A stretch of DNA of 64,000 nt from Actinostola sp. cb2023. Lineage: Eukaryota > Cnidaria > Anthozoa > Actiniaria > Actinostolidae. Shown piece after piece: positions 31,139 through 44,718 of the stretch. The position numbers and the translations under genes are program-made. Where the stretch lies: assembly GCA_033675265.1 (NCBI GenBank), contig JAUJYZ010001366.1, positions 152,105-216,104 of the forward strand. The letters are read 5' to 3'. A model generated the notes under the pieces. The model was not told the origin of the DNA, made no database searches, and worked only from the letters and a program-made list of their open reading frames with translations. The stretch's first letter is position 1. The number at the start of each line of letters is the position of its first letter.

Positions 31139-31269
31139 GTGAGTACTCAACGGGGCAATTTTTCAAAATACGGCCAAGATCGTTAGAATCACCCATAGGA
31201 CAAAGAAGATGTGATCCTAGTTACTTATTGAACAAAGCTGGGAAAAAAGTATCCGCTCCACATAGCTAG

Positions 31270-31609
31270 CTAGACGGTTTCTTAAACAATAAGTTCCCAG
31301 CCAGGAATGAGACCTCTGGGGACTTTTCCCAGCTAGAAATTCGTTCCATACCAATTTTTTTTTACCAGCCAGCAAAATTTCAGAAACATTACACTCTAGC
31401 TAGGTAAAAAAAAAATTGAAAATAAAACACTAGTTTTTTAACTGAAAACTGGTATTTTCAAGTATTTTACTTAATTTACTCAATGTAAATATTGAGTAAA
31501 TTATTGTAAATTTTTCAATGAATTCATGCAGGAGTGAGTTAATGATAAATTGTTGGTCACAAATAAAAACAAAGTATTTGAACACTAAATACCTTTATTA
31601 CCTGATGGT
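31270..31609. other. No gene seen
   Basis: AT-rich sequence after the kinase fragment, with TTTTTT and AAAATTT runs. No downstream kinase exon was recognised. Confidence 0.4.
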
Positions 31610-31611
31610 TA

Positions 31612-31752
31612 GAGTGCAATTTAGAAAAGCTTGAAAACTAAATAACTAATTAGTACTAAATAGCACTAATGAAACAATAGAAAACAATAGAAATAGCACT
31701 ATTTAGTACTATTTAAAGTTAGTACTATTTCACACTTTTCTAAATTGCACTC
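31612..31752. mobile_element. GAGTGCAA-family MITE, 141 bp
   Basis: The end GAGTGCAATTTAGAAAAG and its exact complement are flanked by TA (31610-31611 and 31753-31754). The interior repeats TAGTACTAAATAGCACTA words, as in the other members. Confidence 0.85.
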
Positions 31753-31784
31753 TATCTTTATATACACCTATTCCAAATATCGTT

Positions 31785-32040
31785 GTCCGCGCCGAAAGCA
31801 ACAAACAACAAGCTGACGACCGCAAAGGACTTTGGGAATCTCCTAATTAATTTATTTTATCTGTGGTATTTGAGAAGTTATCCCTACGGACGTTGAATAG
31901 CAATCATTTGGAACTATTCGGCAATTTGAAAATGCATGTTGTCAAAATGTCTACGGATGAATAAATGAATAAGGAGAAAGTCCCAAAGTCCTTTGCGGTC
32001 GTCAGCTTGTTGCTTGTTGCTGTCGGCCCGGAAAAAAGCT
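31785..32040. mobile_element. Foldback element
   Basis: AACAAGCTGACGACCGCAAA and its complement (about 31807-31826 and 31994-32013) belong to inverted arms of about 50 bases. The ends are around CCGCGCCGAAAGCAAC and GTTGCTGTCGGCCCGG. Target duplication not identified. Non-coding. Confidence 0.7.
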
Positions 32041-32640
32041 CATTTATATATAGTGCCTTAGTCTTTAAGGGGAACTAGCACGTAAAATACGTCCAAATTT
32101 TAGATACATTAAATCGTCTCGAACAGTTCCATTACAATCTTTATGTACTAAATAAATAAACTGTGAAATATTTTCCCAATATTCCAATCAGAAGTTCTAT
32201 AAATTTGCGATTAACTTCACGTCCGCCATTAAACTAATGCGGCTAATATACTATATTATTATTCTACTATGCGAATGTTAAGTTAGCACGCGGGAAGATT
32301 TGAAAAATTCGACGAATTGCTTGGCAAATCTTCCATATCCTCCCGTAATTTATAACACTGAGTTGATATTTGTTGAGCGTGTGGAGTAAGTGACGTCACG
32401 GATACAAAGGCATGGTCTTATTGTTTTCTATGTAAAAACAATACAAAGAACAACAATAGAATAATAGCCAGGAATTGTGTGCAGGTGATACGAAGACCTG
32501 ACCGACTGAATTTCGCGGGCCGATTAGGCGAAACATCAGTAATGGCGGAGAGCGATGTTTATGCTGTTTTAAATTGATTTTTTCAGCGCCATCTCACTTA
32601 AATGCCAAAATTTATTAAAAAAAATGGATAACTTACTTTA
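32041..32640. other. No gene seen; partial TTAA-type repeat end
   Basis: It begins with TAAGGGGAACTAGCACGTAA, which resembles the end of the foldback family at 2649, so a diverged or one-sided copy may be present. No coding segment. Confidence 0.35.
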
Positions 32641-32645
32641 TATGA

Positions 32646-32955
32646 AATGGACATTTTCGTAGTTTCCCAGAATGCTTCATGATTCTGCGCGCGCAGTCGA
32701 GGTCAGGGGATAAAAACATTTAGAATTTGATCGTTTATTGATGAAAATATGACTACTGTAACTAATCAAGAACAGAAAATTGAGAATTTGTATCTATCTT
32801 TGTAATTCTTCTTACGAACTTTTAACTTAAAAGCCTAAGTTTTCTACTGAATTTCTTCATTCTCTCTAAATATCTTCGATCTATTTTGTACCCTGACCTC
32901 GCTTGCGCGCGCATAATCCCGAAGCATTCTGGGAAACTACGAAAAGATCCATCAT
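32646..32955. mobile_element. Foldback element (GTAGTTTCCCAGAATGCTTC)
   Basis: GTAGTTTCCCAGAATGCTTC at about 32659 pairs with GAAGCATTCTGGGAAACTAC at about 32922. The match continues inwards through GCGCGCGCA and GAGGTCAGGG. It is non-coding. Confidence 0.7.
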
Positions 32956-33349
32956 TTGAATTCGGTTTGTCACATGGTTGATCACGTGCCATCAAAACAC
33001 GTTGATAACGGTCGAACTAGATTGGATGGTCTGAATTGAAACTTTCAAAATTCACATCAATCTTCGCCATATCTCGATCGAACACCAACCGTGATTCCAA
33101 GCTAAATAAGGAATTACGAATGAATTTCACATGTTACTAACGAAAGACCATCAGTTTCCCATTAATCGCCTTGATCTCAGATCATCCTTTTTAGATCGCC
33201 CGTTGTCAACGTTGTTTTTAATAGGTATATTTAATCAAGATAATTACATGACAAAAGCAATTCATTGGCAGGATAAGGCATTAAAAAATGTATATGTTTC
33301 TTGGATGATGGTCCATTACGCGAAGAAGATAATAATAATAATGATGATG

Positions 33350-35866
33350 TCTGTTTCTTGGATGACGGAAATGAAGAAGACTCAAGGGAATGTCTGTTTC
33401 TTGGATGGTGGAGAGGAAGAAGACTCAAAGGGAACGTCTGTTTCTTGGATGGTGGAGAGGAAGAAGATTCAAAGGGAACGTCTGTTTCTTGGATGGTGGA
33501 GAGGAAGAAGACTCAAAGGGAACGTCTGTTTCTTGGATGGTGGAGAGGAAGAAGACTCAAAGGCAACGTATGTTTCTTGGATGGTGGAGAGGAAGAAGAA
33601 GAAGCAAAGAGAGTGTCTGTTTCTTGGATGGTGTAGAGGAAGAAGACTCAAAGTGAACGTCTGTTTCTTGGATGGTGGAGAGGAAGAAGACTCAAAGGGA
33701 ATGTATATTTCTTGGTTGGTGGAGAGGAAGAAGACTCAAAGGGAACTTCTCTTTCTTGGATGGTGGAAAGGAAGAAGACTCAAAGGGAACGTCTGTTTCT
33801 TGGATGGTGGAGAGGAAGAAGACTCAAAGGAACGTCTGTTCTTTGGATGGTGGAGAGGAAGAAGAAGAAGCAACGGGAATGTCTGTTTATTGGATGGTGG
33901 AAAGGAAGAAGACTCAAAGGGAACGTCTGTTTCTTGGATGGTGGAGAGGAAGATGACTGAAAGGGAACATCTGTTCTTTGGATGATGGAGAGGAAGAAGA
34001 CTCAGAGGGAACGTCTGTTTCTTGGATGGTGGAGAGGAAGAAGACGCAAAGGGAACGTCTGCTTCTTGGATGGTGGAAAGGAAGAATACTCAAAGATAAC
34101 GTCTGTTTCTTGGATGGTGGAGAGGAAGAAGACTGAAAGGGAACGTCTGTTCCTTGGATGGTGGAGAGGAAGAAGACTCAAAGTGAACGTCTGTTTCTTG
34201 GATGGTGGAGAGGAAGAAGACTCAAAGGAACGTCTGTTCTTTGGATGGTGGAGAGGAAGAAGAAGAAGCAACGGGAATGTCTGTTTATTGGATGGTGGAA
34301 AGGAAGAAGACTGAAAGGGAACATCTGTTCTTTGGATGAGGAAGAAGACTCAAAGGGAACGTCTGTTTCTTGGATGGTGGAAAGGAAGAAGACTCAAAGG
34401 GAACGTCTGTTTCTTGGATGATGGAGAGGAAGAAGACTGAAAGGGAACATCTGTTCTTTGGATGATGGAGAGGAAGAAGACTCAAAGGGAACGTCTGTTT
34501 CTTGGATGGTGGAGAGGAAGAAGACTCAAAGGGAACGTCTGTTTCTTGGATGGTGGAAAGGAAGAAGACTGAAAGGGAACATCTGTTCTTTGGATGATGG
34601 AGAGGAAGAAGACTCAAAGTGAACGTCTGTTTCTTGGATGGTGGAGAGGAAGAAGACTCAAAGGGAATGTATATTTCTTGGTTGGTGGAGAGGAAGAAGA
34701 CTCAAAGGGAACTTCTCTTTCTTGGATGGTGGAAAGGAAGAAGACTCAAAGGGAACGTCTGTTTCTTGGATGGTGGAGAGGAAGAAGACTCAAAGGAACG
34801 TCTGTTCTTTGGATGGTGGAGAGGAAGAAGAAGAAGCAACGGGAATGTCTGTTTATTGGATGGTGGAAAGGAAGAAGACTCAAAGGGAACGTCTGTTTCT
34901 TGGATGGTGGAAATGAAGAAGACTCAAAGGGAACGTCTGTTTCTTAGATGGTGGAGAGGAAGAAGACTGAAAGGGAACATCTGTTCTTTGGATGATGGAG
35001 AGGAAGAAGACTCAAAGGGAACGTCTGTTTCTTGGATGGTGGAAAGGAAGAAGACTGAAAGGGAACATCTGTTCTCTGGATGATGGAGAGGAAGAAGACT
35101 CAAAGTGAACGTCTGTTTCTTGGATGGTGGAGAGGAAGAAGACTCAAAGGGAATGTATATTTCTTGGTTGGTGGAGAGGAAGAAGACTCAAAGGGAACTT
35201 CTCTTTCTTGGATGGTGGAAAGGAAGAAGACTCAAAGGGAACGTCTGTTTCTTGGATGGTGGAGAGGAAGAAGACTCAAAGGAACGTCTGTTCTTTGGAT
35301 GGTGGAGAGGAAGAAGAAGAAGCAACGGGAATGTCTGTTTATTGGATGGTGGAAAGGAAGAAGACTCAAAGGGAACGTCTGTTTCTTGGATGGTGGAGAG
35401 GAAGATGACTGAAAGGGAACATCTGTTCTTTGGATGATGGAGAGGAAGAAGACTCAGAGGGAACGTCTGTTTCTTGGGTGGTGGAGAGGAAGAAGACGCA
35501 AAGGGAACGTCTGCTTCTTGGATGGTGGAAAGGAAGAATACTCAAAGATAACGTCTGTTTCTTGGATGGTGGAGAGGAAGAAGACTGAAAGGGAACGTCT
35601 GTTCCTTGGATGGTGGAGAGGAAGAAGACTCAAAGTGAACGTCTGTTTCTTGGATGGTGGAGAGGAAGAAGACTCAAAGGGAATGTATATTTCTTGGTTG
35701 GTGGAGAGGAAGAAGACTCAAAGGGAACTTCTCTTTCTTGGATGGTGGAAAGGAAGAAGACTCAAAGGGAACGTCTGTTTCTTGGATGGTGGAGAGGAAG
35801 AAGACTCAAAGGAACGTCTGTTCTTTGGATGGTGGAGAGGAAGAAGAAGAAGCAACGGGAATGTCT
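33350..35866. repeat. 44-bp minisatellite, left block
   Basis: Dozens of units contain CTGTTTCTTGGATGGTGGAG, with a period of 44 bases (for example 33436 to 33480) and some shortened units. Higher-order repeats are visible: the variant TATATTTCTTGGTTGGTGG recurs at about 33.70, 34.66, 35.15 and 35.69 kb. The unit lacks stops in several frames, which produces long overlapping plus- and minus-strand frames; I do not treat these as genes. The block ends precisely where element A begins and resumes at 43511. Confidence 0.95.
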
Positions 35867-36950
35867 CTCAGCGCATGTAAGGCATGGTTTTTTCGAAAAA
35901 TTCCCCAAATTAAAGAGAAAAAATATTTTGAAACCACGCACTTGTACAATCTCAATCAAACTTGGCATGGTTCTTCTATTAAATAAGGGCTACGTTTTTA
36001 CGCATTTGGTTTCCTTGGAAACGGTCACGTGACTACGCTAATTAACATAAATGAATGAAAAAAGTATGCTGTCTTTGCAAGCTCTGCGCACATTGTTAGA
36101 ACACTCAATTATCTTAATAAAAGGAACTATCTAATAGATGAAGTACTAAAATGTATCACTCTAATTGGAAAACTCGCATTTTATGTACTATTAACACAAG
36201 AGATCAGTTCGAAATTGGATTTTTGGTCTATCGGGCAAATTTCGAACTTTGCGAGTATTTATCGACCTAAATATTGAAGTTTTCCATCATATCCAATTAG
36301 GTCTAGTAAATACACACACAAACTAACTTTAAACCGAGTAAATAATATCTAGATTTATTAGATAGGTATATATTCAACGCCACTTAGTTCACTAACCATT
36401 TGCAAAGAATCGGAATGGATCGATTGTGCAGGCCCGCGTACAATAGGTAAGCGGTTGTTCTATGGAATTAAGTTTCCATGGATACAAGGATTGGAAGTTC
36501 AACAAAATGGCGGCCTCAATCGATGCAGAATGCTTGTTTGTGAATGTTTTTCGCCAATAATCTTCCTCAGAAAGAGTCCACAGAACACAATATTACTTGA
36601 AATGGCTTTGGAAAGGTCTATCAGAACTTGTAGTGCTATTATATTGTGAGTAATTCATTGATTTACGACAAAAATTCATACTTTGTCAGCTCAACTACGT
36701 CTATAGTAATACTTGTTGTTGCACTTCTACTATTTTTGCCTGCCTGTTAGTTGTATTACGAAATTTCTAATAAAATCATTATCTCTGACATCTTCTGCGC
36801 ATGTCGTATTATGGGTTAGTTTAAGCGGGAGATTTGAAGAAGTTATAGTTGTGGAATTAACGAGCGTTTCTCTATCGACATTTTCGACGTATTTTAAGCT
36901 ATATTATCGTTGTTTGCGTACTGTATTCCTATACAAGGGTATATTCTGAG

Positions 36951-39900
36951 ATGGCAGGGACGTTTTTATGTCCGAATACTTGTGGTTTTGCTAGAGTAGT
37001 GGCTCTAGAGGTTGCAAGAAGGACGGTGCTGCAGAGAGATAAAGACGAGAGTAGCAACAAACATCAAGCTCGTTTGAAACTCGAACAGTACAAGCAATTC
37101 AAAGGCCACTTTTCTGGGGATGCTACAGTGGATAAGTTTTCAATCGAGTACTTAAAATTCCATAAGAGGCTCCCAGGATTGAAACAAGCATTCAACAAGT
37201 GGAATTCTAGAAAATCTACTGAAAAGTCCAAATACATGGATATATTTTCCCTGCAGAACTGGAAGAAACTTACTGAAGCACGAAAGAAAGAACACAGCTT
37301 GGCAAACTGCAAAGGTTGTGCTGTGAGGTATGCAGAAATCCAGGCTTACTTTCCTGTAAAATCTGCCATACTTAAGGGGAAAGCAAAACAAAATCCTGTG
37401 TTCGCTGCCGAAAGTGAAGCCCAAAAGTTGAAGACCAAATCACCCCCAGTCAAACCACTTTTAAAAGACATAACAAACACTGCAAAGGCAATTTACAATA
37501 AGGTGGATTCTGTGTTCCAGCAAAGCTTTAGTACAAGCTTTGCTGAAGCTTTGTCAAAAGTGACAGAACTAAATTTACAACACAATACAATAAATGAGAG
37601 ACGTAAAAGAAGAAGGAAGCTATATCAAAACTCAAAGGAAAATATCGAGAAGCAAATGGAAGAGACTGCAATGTTAAGGTGAGTGCAATACATGAAGGTA
37701 GAGTGCAGACAATCTATATTTGTAGAGGTAATCATACGGTTTCGAGTTCAATTTGGAAATAATTTGCACGAATGTGTTTTTCAAAGAGTATCAAAATTGC
37801 ACGAGCGCGTAGGGCGAGTGCAATTTGAGCTCTTTGAAAAACACACAAATTAATAATATTCATGAAAAAAAAGTAATTTGCACTGCAGTGCATATTAAAG
37901 GTAATTTGCACTGCAGTGCAAATTACTTTTCAACTGCACTACTGCAAGCCAATCAGAATCGAGTATTTTTTTCATGTATATTATTAAGCGTGAAACAGTA
38001 CTTAAACTATAGCAGTGCAGTAAAAGCACTAAACAATGGAAAATAGAAATAACACAATTCAGTGAGCTATTTAGTTGTAGTGCTATTTCACGATTAACTA
38101 GCTACATAAAAATGTACGTCTTCACTCATAATACAAAATAATACAATCAAAAATACAATCAATAATAATATTATAATAAATTATAATGATCAATAATTAT
38201 TATAACAATCACAAATCAAACAAATGTTGTCAGTAAATTAATTAATTTATTATGCTGAATTCACATTACGTTCACATACACTGTACCATACATAATTTTG
38301 GTATCATCATATTTTATTATCAGATGTTATGGCGGTGGGCAATCACTAAGTGCATGGCAACGTAGTCGACTGGCAAAATCCTTTGAAACAAAGGGATCTG
38401 CAAAACGGAGAAGAGAGGAAGTAATTAGTAATGAATTGGAGCCCAATAGAAAAGTTGTAAAGAAAGATCATACTGGGAGCATTGACAACATTGAATGGGA
38501 CAAAAAGGCATTAAAGTTAGAAGTTGAAGGCTTTGAAGACAACCATATCATCAACTGGAAGAGGTTGGCTGTGAAATACAATGTCTGCAACAAGGCAGGG
38601 CAGCTTGCTTGCAATGGAGGCCAGATTGTTAAAGAGTGGCTAGTTTCACATGGTGTTAATGTAACTCGCTTTGAAACAAAACGAAAACAGTCCACCGATG
38701 TAAGTCCCATCATCAGACGAAAGAAAAGAAAAGGTCGAGGAGGAGAAATAAGTGTTCCTACTGAGGTGTCTCCCCAAAAACTCAAAGAGCAGTTGAAAGA
38801 AAAGATCAAATCTGGGGAGTACACAGTTGGTGAAATGATTGTACCCCAAAAGGTAATATAAAATGCTGACAATAATATTAGAGTGCTTGTGATAAACCCG
38901 TGAAACAAAGTGTACTAATTAGAGTGCAATAGTCAGATAAACACAATAGAAAACAAAAGAATTAGAGTGAAGTAGTGCTAAATATAATGCTAAAGTGTAT
39001 TTCACGGGTTTATGAAAACCACTCTATTAATACATCTGACTAAATTGCATGCACGCTAAACATAATGTGCAGTTCCATAAAATATCTGCAGTCTGTTATG
39101 GTTCAAATTTCCTCACTGAACTCAACGAGTGCTGATAACACCACGTACACTGTACATGCACAGTACATGTAACATGTATTAATGATTTACATTTTTTTCT
39201 TCCCAGTATGAGAAACTTATTCTAACCAAGGATCTCAAGATAGAGAAAATTGAATTTGAAACTGAAGGCAGAAAGACACCTCTTATGGATATAAGAAAAA
39301 ACATGCTAAAAAAGCACAAAGAGTATATGAGAGATCAAAGTGACAGCTACTACAATGAAATGAATGAATATGATATCAAAGAAAAGCTAAAAGAGTTAAA
39401 CGAATTACCTGAAAACAAGAACAATCAACCCCTTGATTTAGAGCAAATACGAAAAAAACTCCAAACCCTGGAAAGAACAAGAAATCTACTTGTCTGGCTT
39501 GACAATTCAACCGTTGCCAACCATGGGTATCTTGTTTGCTTAGTCACCTGTCTTTATGATCCTGCAGTATTCTATACAGATGCAGAGTACAGAATTAAGA
39601 CAGGGAAAACAGTTAATATCCAGAACATAATTGAACAGCCTGAGCTCCATTTCATTGCACGATGTGGCAGTTCAGACAGTGAGCTTCTGCTCTACTCAGA
39701 AACAAGGTTAGCTTGTGTTCAAGAACTTAAACATGACTGTGCTCAATACACTGACAAACTTAGATTTTGCCATGGAGACAGCCCACTAAGATCATTTGAG
39801 GCAGGCCAACAGAAGGGTGGCAACTACTTCTGTGCCACTTGTGATGTACATTGTGACATGACATATGAAATAGACCATGTCCTCAATAAGAAACCGATTA

Positions 39901-41777
39901 CACTACAGGCTAGACAAGATTGTATCTTACAAGGTGCAGTTGCAAGGAGACACTCACTCCAGTTGAAAGCCAAGCCATTGAAAGCTTTAACAAAGCAGCA
40001 ACTGGAGGAGGAATTAGCTTCCCGACGAATATATGAGGGCAAAACTAAGCAAGAGCTACAGGATCTGCTTACCAGAGAAATGCATGGCATGCAACGTGTA
40101 CCAGCCCTTATAATGAATCATCCAAAGGCAAATCTTAAAGACATTGGCCTTGGTGATTATGAAATATTGCCAGCAGAACCATTGCATGACATTGGTCACC
40201 ACATAGAGAACTTCCTGATTGAGTACCCAAGGCACCTGACAACTGCAGAAAGTACACTGCTCGACGAGACAGTAGAGCTGTGTATTGGTGGCAAAGACAG
40301 CAAGAGATGTGTCGATTACCGTACAACACTAGTAAAAACAGCAGGAGTTGCTCACCAATCAGGCATAATGTCAAAGGAAGCACTTTTGGCAATCGATTCG
40401 TTAGTAGAAATACAACGCATCCTGTACTCAGATGAACATAATCGATCACCTGCACTCATACTACGCTACTACAACCAGTGCTGGCTACATTCCATGACTC
40501 TGAGAAACTGCATTGTCAAGCAACCAAAAAAGCTAACCCTCAGGAAAATGTTTGGAGTATATTTCCACAATCTGTCATCACATGCTGGTCTTATGCTACG
40601 AATCATATCTGGTCAAGCAGCAAATGCAGAGGGACAAGAACGCATATTCAATCACATCAAGAGAATAACCAAACACACAAGCAACTACCACCCTGGACAG
40701 ATAATTCCAAACTTGTTTATTCGTTTACAAGCTGAAAAGGAGATGGGATTACAAGGAGACGATGCTGGCCGTCAACAAGCCCACATCAGCAAGCTTGCTC
40801 AGTGTTTACCAGAACGCTCAAACACATGTATTCCAATATCAATGATCAAGAAGAACAGCAGAGAATGGCAAGCACACCTCCAGCAAATTAGTGACTACCT
40901 TGTTGAGGGTGAGGGTGTCTGGTGGATGAAGGAAGATGAGATGGTAGAATTCTATGATGTAACCAAGCATCCAACTCAACAACAATTTGGCCCACAGCTT
41001 CACCATTTCAGATCGAGCAATTTACAACACGAGGCTACCCATCTTGACCAGTGCTGGGCACAATGCATTGATGAGAATGTTATCATCCCAACTCATCTGA
41101 TACGAGTAGACCAAGATAATGGAAGTACACATAAAATATTCACTGACTACCTAGGAGATGAGTTACCTGCAGCAACTCCAGAACCTGAACATGTACATGT
41201 AGATACACCAGTAGACACTGTGTCACTTGAACTTCACGAAGTTTCAGAAGCCCAAAGCAGTACTGACACCCAGAGCACAGAAATACACACAACAGACAAT
41301 CTACTAGAGAACCAGGATGAGGAAGAGGAGGAAGAGGAAGAGACAATTTTAAGTATCTTGCCAGCAGAGGACGAATTAATAAATGTCTGCGAGCCTATTG
41401 AGTGTACAAGTACATGTACAGATGTTCAGGACGTGACTGGAGCAATTAGTTCAATTCAGCCAACCGTTAATTCAGCAGCTGGACAATCACTGACAGATAC
41501 TAATACTGATACTTCTAATTATGAAATACAGACTCACCTGGGAAAGGCATTGCAAGTTGTGATAGGCAATACTAAAGAAGTGAAAGAACTTGACCAAAAG
41601 CATCATCAGCTGAAATTGTTGCAAAAACAAAATAGTAAGACCAAAAATTACAAACACTTGGAGGACAAATATAAAGATGACATTGCCCACATTCAAGTTA
41701 GGGTATTAGCAGAGAGTAGAACCCTCCAATCAGATCTAATAACATGGGAGCAAGGATATATACTAATAAAAGAATGA
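36951..41777 (+). CDS. Element A protein, 1,275 residues, probable transposase of unknown superfamily
   Basis: Exons are 36951-37678, 38324-38852 and 39207-41777. Donors are AG|GTGAGT and AAG|GTAATA, and acceptors are TTATTATCAG and TTCTTCCCAG. Lengths sum to 3,828 nt with the frame kept. Exon 1 is basic and Cys-containing (NTCGFARV; ANCKGCAVRY). Exon 2 has an NLS-like SAKRRREEV and RRKKRKGRGG. Exon 3 has a zinc-binding motif FCATCDVHCDMTYEIDH near residue 626, a SAP-like helix pair (TKQQLEEELASRRIYEGKTK) near residues 680-713, and LHDIGHHIENF near residue 744. GQAANAEGQERIFNHIKRIT lies near residue 888, an acidic run (EEEEEEEE) near 1125 and a C-terminal coiled coil. Acidic residues near 518 (WLDNS), 745 and 893 could form a DDE-type site, but this is a guess. 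The transposase role is inferred from being the element's only gene. Confidence 0.75.
37696..38100. repeat. Intron 1 of element A gene: hairpin repeats
   Basis: Contains a perfect palindrome GTAATTTGCACTG / CAGTGCAAATTAC at 37901-37926 and a GAGTGCAA/CGTGAAAC-type hairpin (about 37987-38095) related to the TA-flanked MITE family. Probably one or more degraded family members. Confidence 0.5.
38878..39027. mobile_element. GAGTGCAA-like MITE in intron 2 of element A gene
   Basis: The left part (GAGTGCTTGTGATAAACCCG) and right part (CGGGTTTATGAAAACCACTC) are inverted matches with one small difference in length. The interior contains a second GAGTGCAATAG. TA lies at the outer edges. It fills most of the 354-nt intron. 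Confidence 0.65.
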
Positions 41778-42002
41778 CCTCAAAGCACCATCATCTGCTC
41801 AAATAAATTCTGACAAAGATGCTTCAATTCTACTTAAGAAACTGAAGTACGCTAAAGCTCTTCTGAAAGAATGGAACATTAACTTCCATAATTAACTGTA
41901 GTGTAAATATGACAGAATACTGTAAATGCTCAAATAAGTTTATAATATAATTGACCCATAGGTTTTAAGTATTTTATTATTATTTATTTTATTCTCATAT
42001 TA

Positions 42003-42487
<485 letters not shown>

Positions 42488-43490
42488 ACATGTATTTAGT
42501 TAATTGTAAATATATACATTGTATATAGGTTATTAATCTTAGCTGTACATAAAATAATGTTGTTAACCGCCACAGACAATTAGTGGAGATTGGCGCTATA
42601 CAAATGTCATAAATGTATTATACCCTGATTATCTGTAAATATAACAGTTACTGTAAAATAATGATTGTAGAAACAGTGAGGAGACAAATACATATTGTTT
42701 AAAAAAATTGCAAATAATGTAAATGAATGCTATATTTAATAGTGGTTAAAAATTATTTATTTACTTTAAACAGTAAATGAAAGTTTTTCAGTGCATCACA
42801 ATATAACGTTTAATGTAAATAATTAGGTGATAAATACAAATCACCTACAGACTAACCTTATTATATAGCATTGGAAGTTATTCATCATACACTACAGTAC
42901 ATGTATACTGATTGTTCATACACTGTACTAAACAAGCACCATGCATGCATCATCTGCAGCTGAAATATACAATAGCCAGTGTATTTTTACGTGTAATAAG
43001 CTTACATGTAAGAACTTATAAAGATTAATTAATATGAAGCCTCAAAGTTCAAAGCAGTGCATACGTGTATAGTAAAGTGAAAAGATAACTTGAACGAGAC
43101 AAATCATACACTATAGAGCTCCAACAAATAGAGACAAAAATCTGAAAGATAGATTCATCATTTCATACGACAAAAGTAGAAAATAGACAGCTTCACTGGT
43201 TTACATTTGCAAATTATTTATGCAAGTACGAATACATACCTTTCAAAATAATCCACACCAGAACGGCAGAAGTCTCCAGAACTCTCAAGGCAGAAGAAAT
43301 GTATATAATACCTTCCATTTTGCAATTAAAACGATCGAAACAAAGCAGTATTTCACGAAAACATAATCTCCCCGTGATCCCAACGAGACGCCATATTTAA
43401 TTTCAATACTAGCGTTCGTTGCTAAGACAACCTAGGTCCCAGGACCCCGAGAGAAAAATCATCGCTGGGGGCCAAAATTGAAACTGAAGC
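42488..43490. other. Element A 3' subterminal region, no gene seen
   Basis: AT-rich non-coding sequence between the MITE and the right terminal repeat of element A. It contains GTACATGTA words. Nothing coding was supported. Confidence 0.45.
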
Positions 43491-43510
43491 CGTGCCTTAG
43501 ATGCGCTGAG

Positions 43511-44608
43511 CTGTTTATTGGATGGTGGAAAGGAAGAAGACTCAAAGGGAACGTCTGTTTCTTGGATGGTGGAGAGGAAGATGACTGAAAGGGAACATCT
43601 GTTCTTTGGATGATGGAGAGGAAGAAGACTCAAAGGGAACGTCTGTTTCTTGGATGGTGGAGAGGAAGAAGACGCAAAGGGAACGTCTGTTTCTTGGATG
43701 GTGGAAAGGAAGAAGACTGAAAGGGAACATCTGTTCTTTGGATGAGGAAGAAGACTCAAAGGGAACGTCTGTTTCTTGGATGGTGGAAAGGAAGAAGACT
43801 CAAAGGGAACGTCTGTTTCTTGGATGATGGAGAGGAAGAAGACTGAAAGGGAACATCTGTTCTTTGGATGATGGAGAGGAAGAAGACTCAAAGGGAACGT
43901 CTGTTTCTTGGATGGTGGAAATGAAGAAGACTCAAAGGGAACGTCTGTTTCTTGGATGGTGGAGAGGAAGAAGACTGAAAGGGAACATCTGTTCTTTGGA
44001 TGATGGAGAGGAAGAAGACTCAAAGGGAACGTCTGTTTCTTGGATGGTGGAAAGGAAGAAGACTGAAAGGGAACATCTGTTCTTTGGATGATGGAGAGGA
44101 AGAAGACTCAAAGGTAACGTCTGTTTCTTGGATGGTGGAAAGGAAGAAGACTCAAAGGGAACGTCTGTTTCTTGGATGATGGAGAGGAAGAAGACTGAAA
44201 GGGAACATCTGTTCTTTGGATGATGGAGAGGAAGAAGACTCAAAGGTAACGTCTGTTTCTTCGATGGTGGAAAGGAAGAAGACTCAAAGGGAACGTCTGT
44301 TTCTTGGATGGTGGAGAGGAAGAAGACTGAAAGGGAACATCTGTTCTTTGGATGATGGAGAGGAAGAAGACTCAGAGGGAACGTCTGTTTCTTGGATGGT
44401 GGAGAGGAAGAAGACGCAAAGGGAACGTCTGCTTCTTGGATGGTGGAAAGGAAGAATACTCAAAGATAACGTCTGTTTCTTGGATGGTGGAGAGGAAGAA
44501 GACTGAAAGGGAACGTCTGTTCCTTGGATGGTGGAGAGGAAGAAGACTCAAAGGGAACATCTGTTCTTTGGATGATGGAGAGGAAGAAGAAGAAGCAAAG
44601 GGAATGTC
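43511..44608. repeat. 44-bp minisatellite, right block
   Basis: Continuation of the 33.35-35.87 kb array in the same orientation and phase after removal of element A, with about 25 units. It ends in GGGAATGTCT, after which the 3' flank of the element B gene begins. The array therefore probably belonged to the region behind that gene before element A inserted. Confidence 0.95.
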
Positions 44609-44718
44609 TACTTCTGCTGGTTATTAACGCGAGGAATAAGTTTGGTCTCAATTTTCGAAATAAGAAAGTGAATGCGACATCTCTAACCATATTAGCGTAA
44701 TTCGTGACAGAAGATGAT

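Noticed and set aside
33131..35986. Long plus-strand open frames across the 44-bp minisatellite, read as a repetitive protein
   Set aside because: The unit is stop-free in more than one frame, frames rotate every unit because 44 is not divisible by three, and equally long frames occur in parallel. There is no splice or start support.
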